This document shows, piece by piece, positions 6,943 to 16,042 of a DNA stretch of 64,000 nt. The notes under the pieces are model-generated. The model was given only the letters and a program-made list of their open reading frames with translations, had not been told where the DNA came from and did no database searches. The stretch's first letter is position 1. Every line of letters begins with the position of its first letter. The translations under genes were made by a program, and so were the position numbers. The DNA comes from an uncultured Prevotellaceae bacterium (GTDB lineage: Bacteria; Bacteroidota; Bacteroidia; Bacteroidales; Bacteroidaceae). The DNA is taken from assembly GCA_902778535.1 (NCBI GenBank), contig CACYYG010000001.1:124001-188000 (forward strand). Direction: 5' to 3'.

Positions 6943-7473
6943 TCAAAAGTCATCGCTGACAAGCTCCGTCCTTCGCAGCGTGTCTTCACCGCTGATGTCC
7001 GTAGTATCTTCCAGCTTCTGCTTGCTCTCGTTCAGCTGCTTCCGCATGGCTTCCTCCACGAACTTCTTCACCGTCTCGCTGCCGAAGATTTTCCCAAGAA
7101 TCAGCGTAGCGTTCTCAATCTGCTTGCGCTGCTTGTCCTCGGCCTTCTCCTTGACGCTCCATGCCTCTACGACGCACAGGATGATGCCCACGGCTATCGT
7201 CAGGATCGGCACGGCATACGTGGTGTCCATAAATTGCCACCATGCGAAGTGGACCATAAAGTCCATGCAACCGCCTATGATACACATACCTTCGTAGATG
7301 AGAAATTTCGTCAGCGTCCGGCTGGCAGCATAGCTGGTGTGCTCATCACCTCTGATTTTGGCCTTACGCCATCCGCTCACAAAGTCTACAGTCATAGCGA
7401 TGATGACGGTCACCATGACCATCACTACAAGGCATGACATCATGCCCAACCCTTCAAGAATCTCTTTTGCCAT
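6943..7473 (-). CDS. Phage holin (toxin-secretion/lysis holin type)
   Basis: A 176-aa protein with three hydrophobic segments (about residues 12-32, 57-76 and 84-104) and a long charged C-terminal tail, the layout of the phage_holin_4/5 families common in Bacteroidales prophages. It would form the membrane lesion that times lysis. Unusually, it sits in the leftward virion operon and not beside the amidase and spanin, which are on the other strand at 22.5-23.7 kb. A run of 8-bp repeats precedes its start. Confidence 0.7.
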   Translation of the reverse strand: MAKEILEGLGMMSCLVVMVMVTVIIAMTVDFVSGWRKAKIRGDEHTSYAASRTLTKFLIYEGMCIIGGCMDFMVHFAWWQFMDTTYAVPILTIAVGIILCVVEAWSVKEKAEDKQRKQIENATLILGKIFGSETVKKFVEEAMRKQLNESKQKLEDTTDISGEDTLRRTELVSDDF

Positions 7474-7475
7474 TC

Positions 7476-7530
7476 CTTCAATTTTTCAATTTTTCAATTC
7501 TTCAATTCTTCAATTCTTTAATTCTTTAAT
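7476..7530. repeat. 8-bp tandem repeat in the holin leader
   Basis: On the minus strand, six consecutive 8-bp units of the form (A/G)AA(G/A)AATT lie directly before the holin ATG: two AAAGAATT, two GAAGAATT, two GAAAAATT. Slippage would change leader length without touching the protein. Confidence 0.75.
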
Positions 7531-7534
7531 ATTT

Positions 7535-8398
7535 CTAAGCATCTACAACAGTCCATCCTGATGGTATGCCACTTGTACCTGTAGTCCATGAAGACATAGA
7601 AGCAGGCTTTACAAATGTACCTGTTGCTGCCACATCTCTTACCCATAAATTAGTGCAGCGTGTTGCAGAAATATCTGAGGCAAGGCATTTAATGTAATTC
7701 AATGCAGAACACCCGTCAAACATATTTTGGTAACTGTATGCTTTTAATGTAGTGCCAGGAAGCTCTGGAGCTGTAGTCAATGCAGTACAGCCGGCGAACA
7801 TATATTGATAACAGCTTTGCGCCATTGTAGTAGCTGGCAGTTCAGGTGCTTCTGATAATAAAGAACAGTCTCTAAACATACTATTGTAGCAGCTGTTAGT
7901 CAAAGTCGTAGAAGGTAGTATTAAATTATTGGCAGATGATAACTTAGTACAACTGCGGAACAGCCCATCAAATGCATAAGTTGCTGAGTTCAATGACTTT
8001 TTAGTCGCGAACTCATCTCCATAAAGAAGTGACATAATGTTACCATTGACTACAAAGTTACCGGTTGATGCAAAATTACTGTACACACTTGTACTAGTAG
8101 CATATTTAGTCGCCATCCCCTTCCACAGCACCTTCCCACCTGCCTGAACAGTAGGAGTGGTAATAACAATATCAGAAGAATCATTCTGAGTTGTAACCCA
8201 AGTACTTCCATTGTCCAACGAATATGAAACACTTGTGACAGTGGTAGTAATACCAGATGGAATACTAAAACTGAATGTTCCTGCCTCGACAGCCTCGAAA
8301 GTGAGGTACCTTGTACTATAGTCTATGGGGACAGGACCACTGCCCCCACTGACCATATTTGCACGTCTTATAAGAATACTACTCATTTGGCTCTTCAA
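7535..8398 (-). CDS. BspA-like leucine-rich-repeat tail protein
   Basis: A 287-aa protein. Residues about 130-255 contain spaced repeats around 'MFRDCSLLSEAPELPATTM', 'MFAGCTALTTAPELPGTTL' and 'MFDGCSALNYI', the BspA-type (DUF285-like) LRR with Cys at the end of each strand. These repeats mediate surface binding in Bacteroidales proteins and phages. The N-terminal 120 residues look like an Ig/carbohydrate-binding beta-domain. It overlaps the spike gene by 20 bases and probably completes the host-recognition device. Confidence 0.7.
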   Translation of the reverse strand: MKSQMSSILIRRANMVSGGSGPVPIDYSTRYLTFEAVEAGTFSFSIPSGITTTVTSVSYSLDNGSTWVTTQNDSSDIVITTPTVQAGGKVLWKGMATKYATSTSVYSNFASTGNFVVNGNIMSLLYGDEFATKKSLNSATYAFDGLFRSCTKLSSANNLILPSTTLTNSCYNSMFRDCSLLSEAPELPATTMAQSCYQYMFAGCTALTTAPELPGTTLKAYSYQNMFDGCSALNYIKCLASDISATRCTNLWVRDVAATGTFVKPASMSSWTTGTSGIPSGWTVVDA

Positions 8399-11300
8399 TA
8401 TTTAAATTACTATCAGGATCTGTACCGTCGGCCTTTACCCAAGTAACAGTATCTCCAGATATAGCAGCTGCCCATATAGGTGCTCCTATAGTAGTATCCA
8501 TATACTGGAATCCTACATATATATCACTTCCCAAAGGTCTTGAAACAGTATCCCCGCTTCTTGCTACACCAGCAACAGCCCCGTCCTCTTCTATCCAGTC
8601 TGTTTGTGGAGTATAAAAAGATACTGTTTCTGCTTGGCTATATTTGTTATTTATATAAATATAAGGATATGCACTTGGATTAGGTGCGGAAAAGTATCTG
8701 CCTAGGCTAGACACATTAAAAAGTGGCAATATGACAATTTGTCCATCTTCTGAATCCTGTGTTTTTCTGAATGTGACAGTTCCCCCATAGCTATGCTTTT
8801 TATTGTATCCTACCCAATAACTTTTACCTCCTGTCAAAGTGTTCTCAATAACTTTACTTTCACCAGAATTGACAGTTTCTTCTAAGAAGGTTTGGTTTGA
8901 TATTTTTGCAAGAATCCTTTTATTTAAATCATAATCATAATATGCAAAGCCGTCATCACAGAAACCAAGCTGTGGGCGTTCTGAAGTTGTGCCTGATACC
9001 TTATTGGAAGAATAGCCGCATGAAAGAACCCAATCCTTTTTATTCCATATCACTTCAGAGTTAACTGTTGTGTCAAGATATGTAAAATTAGAGTCTCCTT
9101 GAGTCGAACCATAATCACCCATAACTACAGGGCGCTGTACACTAGTGCCTTGCTTATTATAATAGTATCTTTCCGCAGGCGATGCTCCAGATGCGCATTT
9201 AACAGACAAGGAAACGTGGGAAAGATCATTTGTAGTATCTTGAATACTTATATATATAGGATTCTCACTTATATTTGCAAAATAAAATTTTGATGGAACA
9301 TTTACTGGCAATGCACCGTTTGGGGAATAGCCTACCATCACATCATTAATAGTACTCGTTTTTAAGTTACCAATAGGCAGTACAGTATTTGGTATATCTT
9401 CGCATATTACAAGGTTTTCATCAAAAATTTTTGCTTGGAAACTAACATTGGAAGTAGTTATCTGGACAATACCGCCTGGATTGACAGCAAATAAATATGC
9501 CCACTTGCGGTTCACATTATTAGTTTTTCTCTCATCATATATTGTAACAGTACTCGTATTTGAGAAGACAATATAAGGTCGTGTTGCATATCTGAAAGAG
9601 CCGTTCTTCATTTCTGCAACAATCTCATCATTCCATAGTATTATTTCATTGTCATGAACAACAGGCTTCTGAATAACTTCTATTCCAGGCAAATCAACGT
9701 AGCGACTATTAAATGTTATACCACCGATAGAAACAGTATGATAACTACTGATATTCTTCATATTATCTATAAGGCAGCGGTCAAACTTACCATTGCTTAC
9801 AATAATAGGACTGCCAGTGTTTTCTATTCTCACATTTGATATTCGCAAACCAGCGATTTTATCCGTCTTTTTTATCCATAAAGCAGTAGTATTGCCTTTT
9901 ACAGGCTTGCCTTCCAACGAAAGGCCGTCAATAACAGTTGCATTCATGTTATACTCTCCGTCACCATCAACCCTGATAAATGAAGCTAGGGAGAAATCAC
10001 TTGGCAATATATAGCCAGAACCAGTCTGTCTGTATTCACAATTAAAGAATTTAAGGTCATTGTTCCATGCTGTACTGATAAATGTGTTAACGAAACCATA
10101 CATACAAGTAAAGAACTTACAGTAACTAAAGGTATTGCAACTAAAGTATCTTGTGCCGCTATGACCGTAGGCCCAAATACCAATCCAGCATTTATTAACT
10201 CTTATAGTCAACTGGCACTCTTCCATCGTTGTTGGATTGTCTTCATTACCTATTACAACGCCAGCATACTCAGAACTGTCGGAAATACCGCTCCAGTCAG
10301 GGTAAAAGGCTGCTCCCGTGTTATTAGGGTCAAGACCAGCATGAATAACATTGAATGCATAGGTACACTGCGAGAAAGTTCCAAAAAAGTTTATTATTCC
10401 TGTATGATAAGTAGGAAATGTCCCGTAGTAATAAAAATCAAAACCTCCTATTATATCTGTCTGAAATGTAACAGTAAGAGGACTGGTTATCTTAAATCGG
10501 CTCTTTCTGTCAGCACTTATACATCCAAACGTCTGAGTATAGTTCCTGAATACAGTGTTAGCTCTCACTTTCTCTGCAAAAGAAAGGCATTTTTCCCAAG
10601 CATCAGTGTCATCATAAACCCCATCTCCTACAGCACCAAACCAATAGGGTCTTATGTCTTGTAAAAAAACACAATCATCTACAGGAAGCAAATCTTCTTT
10701 AAATATTTCCTTGTCCTGTGCTTGTATAATGCAGGAATTAAAGTCAATCTTACCGTTCTTTAGTCTTCCTCCATTAAACTCTAAGGTACAGCCGTCAGGT
10801 ATGGTAATAGTTTCACCAGAAAGGTCATAGTCATACTGAATGACAAACACAGTGTTTGTAAGAGGCTCACCATGTCCATTCTCAAACATTTCCTGAGTAA
10901 GCACATTCACACCATTCACCATGTTCTTTCTCAGATATACTCTGCCAAGACCACTGTAGATGGTAGGAGCATAAGCCTTGTCTTTAAGTCTGATAACCTC
11001 AGTACCACCGATATTTACAGAAGTGAGGTCTTCTTCATCAGCTGCATTGCTTACATTACCAGAAATCTCAATAGGGCGATAGTCAGACATGATGGTATTG
11101 ACATCCCTCATCAGCTGCCTTGTTATAACATCGGCCGCATCATCTACCATGTCTGATATGGAATTCTTGGCATCGCTGCTAAGTTTGCTCCAAGTTACAT
11201 TGCCTTCTGCAATCTTTGACGTGGTAACGTTCTGGTCTTTTATGTTGCGTGTCTGCACGGCATCGTCGGCAATCTTTCCAGGCGTTACAGCGTTTTCTTC

Positions 11301-12068
11301 TACAACATCCCCCGTAATACTCCTGTCAGCAATCTTTGGCGTGGTCACGGCTCCGTTAGCAATCTTGTCCGTTGTCACGGCAGCATCTGTCTCTACACCG
11401 TTTATTATTCCTCCAGAGAGTTTTATTGTGGTGACTGCGCCGTCTGCAATATCCTGCGTCTTTACCTGGCCATCCCCAATCTTTATATTGGTAACTGCTC
11501 CGTCTTGAATCTTTCCAGAAGTAACGGCTCCATTAGCAAGCTTCTCCGTAGTCACACCCGTCGGAATAGTGCTATCAGGGTCGTAGTCTTCTATCTTGGC
11601 AGTTGTGACGGCTCCTGAGCCGATGTTGCGGGTTTTGACTTCCCCGTTGCCAATCTTCTCGTTGGTCACAGCATCATCAAGGATCTTTGCTGAAGTCACG
11701 GCACCATTGGCAAGTTTCTCTGTTATTACAGCATTATCAGGAATCTTCTCCGTAGTGACGGCACCGACGGCCAGCTTCTCAGTCGTCACAGCCTCGTCGG
11801 CTATCACAGGCGTGCAGATCCTGCTTGTCGTCTTCTCGTACTGGTGCGTCTCGGTGTTCCACTTCCAAAGGTATCCGTAGTGGTCGACACGGTACATGTT
11901 GCGTGCAAACTCGCAGGCTTTCACGCTCTGGCCCAGCGCTTGCCGGGCTGCCGCCAGCTGCTCCTCACTCAGCTCTTGCAGGTTGTTCATTCTGCCCGCT
12001 GTCTGTGCCTGCTGCGACTGCAGCACTTCAATGGCCTGGATGGCCTGTTCAAGGGTTGTTATTGCCAT
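8379..12068 (-). CDS. Tail spike/fibre with T-E-K repeat stalk and beta-helix
   Basis: A 1229-aa protein. The first 110 residues are the attachment part. Residues about 90-310 hold some sixteen 10-residue repeats of the type 'GAVTTEKIAD', typical of a trimeric fibre stalk. About 390-470 carry the linker motif seen in Bacteroidales phage spikes ('LRKNMVNGVNVLTQEMF' and 'ETITIPDGCTLEFNGG'). About 480-800 look like a right-handed beta-helix (pectate-lyase-like). The C-terminal 400 residues are beta-rich receptor-binding candidates. Enzymatic residues cannot be assigned. The distal part is more AT-rich than the stalk, consistent with exchange between phages. Confidence 0.8.
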   Translation of the reverse strand: MAITTLEQAIQAIEVLQSQQAQTAGRMNNLQELSEEQLAAARQALGQSVKACEFARNMYRVDHYGYLWKWNTETHQYEKTTSRICTPVIADEAVTTEKLAVGAVTTEKIPDNAVITEKLANGAVTSAKILDDAVTNEKIGNGEVKTRNIGSGAVTTAKIEDYDPDSTIPTGVTTEKLANGAVTSGKIQDGAVTNIKIGDGQVKTQDIADGAVTTIKLSGGIINGVETDAAVTTDKIANGAVTTPKIADRSITGDVVEENAVTPGKIADDAVQTRNIKDQNVTTSKIAEGNVTWSKLSSDAKNSISDMVDDAADVITRQLMRDVNTIMSDYRPIEISGNVSNAADEEDLTSVNIGGTEVIRLKDKAYAPTIYSGLGRVYLRKNMVNGVNVLTQEMFENGHGEPLTNTVFVIQYDYDLSGETITIPDGCTLEFNGGRLKNGKIDFNSCIIQAQDKEIFKEDLLPVDDCVFLQDIRPYWFGAVGDGVYDDTDAWEKCLSFAEKVRANTVFRNYTQTFGCISADRKSRFKITSPLTVTFQTDIIGGFDFYYYGTFPTYHTGIINFFGTFSQCTYAFNVIHAGLDPNNTGAAFYPDWSGISDSSEYAGVVIGNEDNPTTMEECQLTIRVNKCWIGIWAYGHSGTRYFSCNTFSYCKFFTCMYGFVNTFISTAWNNDLKFFNCEYRQTGSGYILPSDFSLASFIRVDGDGEYNMNATVIDGLSLEGKPVKGNTTALWIKKTDKIAGLRISNVRIENTGSPIIVSNGKFDRCLIDNMKNISSYHTVSIGGITFNSRYVDLPGIEVIQKPVVHDNEIILWNDEIVAEMKNGSFRYATRPYIVFSNTSTVTIYDERKTNNVNRKWAYLFAVNPGGIVQITTSNVSFQAKIFDENLVICEDIPNTVLPIGNLKTSTINDVMVGYSPNGALPVNVPSKFYFANISENPIYISIQDTTNDLSHVSLSVKCASGASPAERYYYNKQGTSVQRPVVMGDYGSTQGDSNFTYLDTTVNSEVIWNKKDWVLSCGYSSNKVSGTTSERPQLGFCDDGFAYYDYDLNKRILAKISNQTFLEETVNSGESKVIENTLTGGKSYWVGYNKKHSYGGTVTFRKTQDSEDGQIVILPLFNVSSLGRYFSAPNPSAYPYIYINNKYSQAETVSFYTPQTDWIEEDGAVAGVARSGDTVSRPLGSDIYVGFQYMDTTIGAPIWAAAISGDTVTWVKADGTDPDSNLNIEEPNE

Positions 12069-12095
12069 ATTATATAGTCTTTATTGTGATAGCGT

Positions 12096-12746
12096 TTATA
12101 TGGTTGCCAGCTGCGCGAACTTGTCGGCAGCAGCATGTTCTTTCTTTCCTTCTAAGAATATCTGGCAAGACAGATAAATCAGATTCTTCTCAGCCTCATC
12201 TTTCAGTGCACAGATGAGATTAGTGCCTGTCTTACTTGCCACCTTTACATAGACAAGCATCGTCAGCGTGTCATTCTGGTCATCGGTGATGATGTTTGGC
12301 CAATAGCGAAGAATGTGCTTTGCCTCATTGTTGATATAGTCTGTGTCAAGCATCGCCTTAGGCTTTGTCGTACTACCACGGCTCCACTTACTGCGCTGAT
12401 GCTTCTCTGACTCGCTGCCCGGCTCCATCAGCTCGCTGACAGTTCCTTCCCAATTGCCCATCTTAATACTGACGAACCTTAGGAAGTCCGCGGGCAACAC
12501 GATATATCCGCTGCCGTCCTGTGTCCGTGCGCCACGGCTCCACGAAGGCGTGCTGGTGCTCTGCTTGATGACACTCGGCTCCAGCAGTTCCAGCGGCAGC
12601 GTGCGGCTCAGAGACATCGCTGCATGCTCCAGCGCCTGGTCTATCTCTTCGTTGACATCGTCTACAAAGCTGTCGGTGACACCAGGCGCAATATCATCGA
12701 TGGCCTTACGCACCTTCGATCTTAAATTGCTGAATGAGTCCTGCAT
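12096..12746 (-). CDS. Head-tail connector/virion protein candidate
   Basis: A 216-aa protein between the spike and the capsid genes. The sequence begins with a helical 'LRSKVRKAIDDIAPGVTDSFVDDVNEEIDQAL' and has a beta-rich centre. This resembles phage adaptor or connector proteins by size and place, but no family is recognised. It is 5 bases from the Ala/Pro-rich gene, in the same late transcript. Confidence 0.5.
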   Translation of the reverse strand: MQDSFSNLRSKVRKAIDDIAPGVTDSFVDDVNEEIDQALEHAAMSLSRTLPLELLEPSVIKQSTSTPSWSRGARTQDGSGYIVLPADFLRFVSIKMGNWEGTVSELMEPGSESEKHQRSKWSRGSTTKPKAMLDTDYINNEAKHILRYWPNIITDDQNDTLTMLVYVKVASKTGTNLICALKDEAEKNLIYLSCQIFLEGKKEHAAADKFAQLATI

Positions 12747-12750
12747 CTCT

Positions 12751-13212
12751 TTACTTTGAATAAACTATTTCAACGCCTGCCTGCTTTGCAAGCTGCATCA
12801 GCTGGTCAGGGGTCTTGATATCCGAATAGGCAATGCCCAGCTTCTTTGCAAGCAGCGATTTTGCCTGCGTGAAGTTTCGAGCCTCTACCACTTCTTTCTT
12901 TTCGGTCTGCTCAGGTGTCTCCGTTGCAGCCGTTTCTTTCTTTACCTGTGGCGCAGCAGGCTTTGCTACGACCTTTGGCTTTGGCGCAGGCGTCTCAACT
13001 GCTGTCTGCGGCTTCTCCGTCACCTGCTCCTTAATCACTCCCCGCTTGTACAGAGAATGTCTGCGGATGGCCTCCGCTGTCTCCCTGAGCATCGTCGTGA
13101 AGACGCATGCACCATAGGAGTTTCGTTCACCGAACTTGACCAGACGCAGCTGGCCTTTCACGTTCACATAGAAGAAGAGCTGACGCTCGGATGAGAATTT
13201 GTATCCTTCCAT
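12751..13212 (-). CDS. Virion protein with Ala/Pro/Lys linker
   Basis: A 153-aa protein: a folded N-terminal domain of about 70 residues ('KFSSERQLFFYVNVKGQLRL'), a long unstructured linker rich in Ala, Pro, Lys and Glu (about 75-115), and a small C-terminal helical motif ('ARNFTQAKSLLAKKLGIAYSDI...LMQLAKQAGVEIVY') resembling a LEM/SAP- or HeH-like fold. It directly follows the capsid gene, past the hairpin at 13242. A decoration or head-completion protein is likely. Confidence 0.55.
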   Translation of the reverse strand: MEGYKFSSERQLFFYVNVKGQLRLVKFGERNSYGACVFTTMLRETAEAIRRHSLYKRGVIKEQVTEKPQTAVETPAPKPKVVAKPAAPQVKKETAATETPEQTEKKEVVEARNFTQAKSLLAKKLGIAYSDIKTPDQLMQLAKQAGVEIVYSK

Positions 13213-13241
13213 ATAAGTCTTTGGGTTGTGATTTGATATGA

Positions 13242-13273
13242 AAAGGGCGGCGGCACTTTCACCACCGCCCTTT
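13242..13273 (-). terminator. Hairpin after the capsid gene
   Basis: Perfect 9-bp arms AAAGGGCGG (13242-13250) and CCGCCCTTT (13265-13273). On the minus strand the stem is followed by only a short T run, so it may be a partial terminator that keeps capsid mRNA in excess over the downstream genes. Confidence 0.5.
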
Positions 13274-13295
13274 GTGTATTAGTGCTGCAACAGCT

Positions 13296-14960
13296 TTAGG
13301 CTGCTACAACCTCGTCGGTCACGCCGTCCTTGTCGAAGTCAGGACGTGAGACACGGGCGTGAGCATTGGGGAAGTACAGCGTCCAGCAGGAGAATTCCTC
13401 CATGACCACTGCATTGCCGTTGCGGATGAACAGCTGCTTCAGGTCATACTCGCGGCGGCTCCAGTCACCGAACACCCACTTCTCAAGGTAACGCGGGTCA
13501 AGCAGGAAGGCACAGCCGCTCATACCCATATAGTTGAAGGCATCGTGGCGGTAGATAAGGATCTTCGTTCCCATCGAGGTGAAGCTCTCGAAGTCGAGGT
13601 GCCAGTTCTGGTAGTTCGTCTCAGTCTGGGTAATGATACGGCGCTGAGCCTTCAGGTTGCTGAATGCCATGTAAATGAGGTTGTCGACAAACAGCAGCTT
13701 GGTGCGGCTTCCGTTACCGGCATTATGAATAGCGGCATTCACGAAGGCGGTCAGTTCCTTCTCGCTGATGGCATACTCATAAACGGTCTTGGTCACCATC
13801 TTGGGTTCAGGAGTAGCGTCGGGAGTCACGGTGGTGTCGTCGGTGACGTCCTTCCACGTAGTGCCGCCGTCGGTGGTGTATACCACGGTGTCTGTCGACG
13901 ATACGGTGCAGGTATACAGCAGGTGTCCTGCCTCGTCCTCATCCTGCACGCTTACGGTAACGGCCTGCTTTGTCCCGTCAGAGCCAATCTCAATCTTCGG
14001 CTGCCAGTGGCCAAGCTGCAAGTCCTTGCCTGCCTCCCAGTAGATACCGCCGGTGGTGTAGACATTGCCGTTGCTGCCGTAGCGGCCAACGCTCTTGATG
14101 CCGAACAGACCTGAGCGCTCGATGCCGTCGCGCATGTCGTCCATAGCGACGCGCTCCTGCTTCGAGAAGTCCCAGTCGACAATCTTCTGGCTCATGCGCT
14201 CGATGACAGACTCTTCAGCCTGCATGATGAAGCGCTGGCAGAACTGGATGGAAGCCTCAGGCAGCTCATAGTAGCTGGCGGTCTCCACGTCCTTCTCACC
14301 TGCGGCACGGCCAAGGCGCAGCATCGTGGCTCCCTTGGGAATGTCGGGCAAGTCCCAGCGGTTACCCTTGCCAGCGTTCTTCTTGCCGTTGACGGCAATG
14401 ACGATGGGGTTAAGGGTGCTGGTGTCACGGCCTACGACACGCACCATGAGGGGCTTCAGGGTGTCGACGGTGGTACCGTCATCAAGGTAGCCCTGGATCT
14501 CAGGGAAGATGATGGTATCCATCGAGTCGAAGCAGCTGTTGTTGACAGGGTCGAGGATAGTGGCAACACCGCTGCTGGTAGCACTGACGGCAGTGTCCAG
14601 CGTTGTCATAATAGGACGCTGTCCAATCTGATAGTACTGCACGCGGATGTCGCTCGACTTGTTTGTCTTCGACGCACTTCGCAGAATCTGGTCGATGGGG
14701 CACGACTCCAGCTTCATCTCAACAATGTGCTTGTTGATCTGCTTCTGGTAATAGTCGAAGTCCTGCAGCTCACCTTCCATGATTGCCTGACTCTGGGTGC
14801 GGTTGTTATCGCCGGCTACACCCACACCGGGACCGCCGTCCAGACCACCCACGGGAGAGGTGATGGCGGGGTTGTCGGCTACCGCAAAAGCGGTGCCACC
14901 CGAAAAGATCATAGCGACTATTGCCACCATGAATCCAAACCATTTCTTGAATCTCTTCAT
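13296..14960 (-). CDS. Major capsid protein, SU10/HK97-like, with signal-peptide-like N-terminus
   Basis: A 554-aa protein. The C-terminal 200 residues ('TKLLFVDNLIYMAFSNL', 'FTSMGTKILIYRHDAFNYMGMSG', 'AFLLDPRYLEKWVFGDW') resemble SU10-type (HK97-fold) capsid proteins. An inserted beta segment at about 345-400 matches the protein at 4017-4715. The first 26 residues (MKRFKKWFGF, a hydrophobic core, then 'GGTAFA') look exactly like a Sec signal peptide, which is unexpected for a capsid. It follows the scaffold gene and a 48-aa gene in the same late operon. Confidence 0.75.
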   Translation of the reverse strand: MKRFKKWFGFMVAIVAMIFSGGTAFAVADNPAITSPVGGLDGGPGVGVAGDNNRTQSQAIMEGELQDFDYYQKQINKHIVEMKLESCPIDQILRSASKTNKSSDIRVQYYQIGQRPIMTTLDTAVSATSSGVATILDPVNNSCFDSMDTIIFPEIQGYLDDGTTVDTLKPLMVRVVGRDTSTLNPIVIAVNGKKNAGKGNRWDLPDIPKGATMLRLGRAAGEKDVETASYYELPEASIQFCQRFIMQAEESVIERMSQKIVDWDFSKQERVAMDDMRDGIERSGLFGIKSVGRYGSNGNVYTTGGIYWEAGKDLQLGHWQPKIEIGSDGTKQAVTVSVQDEDEAGHLLYTCTVSSTDTVVYTTDGGTTWKDVTDDTTVTPDATPEPKMVTKTVYEYAISEKELTAFVNAAIHNAGNGSRTKLLFVDNLIYMAFSNLKAQRRIITQTETNYQNWHLDFESFTSMGTKILIYRHDAFNYMGMSGCAFLLDPRYLEKWVFGDWSRREYDLKQLFIRNGNAVVMEEFSCWTLYFPNAHARVSRPDFDKDGVTDEVVAA

Positions 14961-14965
14961 TGTTT

Positions 14966-15112
14966 TTACTTAATTTGGGGTTTATAAATAGAATTTCCGT
15001 TCTCTCCGTTTCTTCCGGCGGCGGCCTCTGACCTCAGCACGTCCTCGGTCTTTGTCCGGGTCTTTGCGCCCTGCACTACAAGGCCGCCGCCAATCATCTT
15101 TATATATGGCAT
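14966..15112 (-). CDS. 48-aa head-operon miniprotein
   Basis: A 48-codon frame starting 'MPYIKMIGGGLVVQGAKTRT' and ending 'NGNSIYKPQIK'. It fills the gap between scaffold and capsid, 5 bases before the capsid ATG. Position and composition (Gly-rich strand, basic tail) support a real gene, too short for usual ORF cut-offs. Similar small genes in other phages encode head or decoration factors; none is recognised here. Confidence 0.5.
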   Translation of the reverse strand: MPYIKMIGGGLVVQGAKTRTKTEDVLRSEAAAGRNGENGNSIYKPQIK

Positions 15113-15129
15113 GTCAAAAGAAAAGTTGC

Positions 15130-15894
15130 CTACATATTCTTCATGCGCTCCAGACGGGCAAGATACGGGTCTTGCTCTACTCCGGCATTTGTGGCTCCAC
15201 CGCCATCGGTTACGTCGGCCGGCATCTCCTTCCTGTTCTGCTGCTTGCGCTTGAACATGTCAATCTTCTCGTTCTTGCCACGCTTGTAGCCTGCATCGTC
15301 GGCTTCCTTCATCTTCAGGTCGTAGTCCTTGATATGGAAGAGCCTCAGGAAGTCCTCCTTCTTCAGGTCGAAATTCATGGCACGGGTGATGAAACCCGTC
15401 TCCTTGTCGTAAATCCAGTCAATGAGGTCTTTCACCTGGTCGGCCTTGTAGCCTGCCTCCTTGATGGCGGCATCCAGCTCGGCATCCTCGGCAGCAGTTT
15501 TCTCTGCCACCTTTGCCTCAAACTCCGCGTCAGCCTTCTTCGCAGTGTCGCGCTCAAGCCTGCGGGCATCGGCCTTTGCCTTTGCTGTCTCGCTGTCTTC
15601 GAGGTAGTCCAGCAGGTAGTCGATGTGCTGGTCTAACAGGTACTCGTCCAGATTAAAGTCGCTGCCGTCGGGGTTCTTGCCGCTGAAGATACCGTTCAGT
15701 AACTCAGGCGCTATCTGGTTGTTGGCAATCGCCTCGTTCAGGCGCTTCCTGCCAGCCTCAGCCTCATCGCTCTTGGCCAGCTCGCCTAAAGCCTCGCCAT
15801 ACAGTGCCTCGTCATCTTCGACATTAAACTCCGGGTTGCGTGCCTTGTAGCGCTCGCCTAGCAGCTGTCTGTTTGTTTTCTTTGCTTCTGCCAT
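15130..15894 (-). CDS. Capsid scaffold protein
   Basis: A 254-aa, highly charged and almost wholly helical protein: a Glu/Ala/Lys coiled coil around residues 95-150 ('DSETAKAKADARRLERDTAK'), an acidic start and a basic C-terminus ('GKNEKIDMFKRKQQNRKEMP') that would bind the capsid protein. Size, composition and place just upstream of the capsid gene are those of a scaffold. It is the first gene after the late promoter at 15936-15980. Confidence 0.7.
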   Translation of the reverse strand: MAEAKKTNRQLLGERYKARNPEFNVEDDEALYGEALGELAKSDEAEAGRKRLNEAIANNQIAPELLNGIFSGKNPDGSDFNLDEYLLDQHIDYLLDYLEDSETAKAKADARRLERDTAKKADAEFEAKVAEKTAAEDAELDAAIKEAGYKADQVKDLIDWIYDKETGFITRAMNFDLKKEDFLRLFHIKDYDLKMKEADDAGYKRGKNEKIDMFKRKQQNRKEMPADVTDGGGATNAGVEQDPYLARLERMKNM

Positions 15895-15935
15895 GTTATT
15901 TTTTGCTTTTTAGTACCTTTTAATGTTATTTTTTG

Positions 15936-15980
15936 CAAAAATAGAACGAAATAGTGAATAGGAACATATAAAATACAAAA
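15936..15980 (-). promoter_or_regulatory. Phage late promoter for the scaffold-capsid-tail operon
   Basis: Minus strand: TTTTGTATTTTAT (15980-15968), exactly 24 bases, TATTTTTG (15943-15936). The predicted start is about 35 bases before the scaffold ATG. For the opposite direction a TAAATTTG lies at 15990-15997 upstream of the 16043 gene, but without the 13-bp element at the fixed distance. Confidence 0.75.
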
Positions 15981-16042
15981 TTTAGTTGTTAAATTTGCAA
16001 AGTATAGTTGTTTAAACGCATAATCTTCTCATTTACATTCAT

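Noticed and set aside
8379-12068. Possible diversity-generating retroelement target at the spike or LRR protein
   Set aside because: No reverse transcriptase or template repeat is present in the window, and I saw no adenine-biased duplicated segment.
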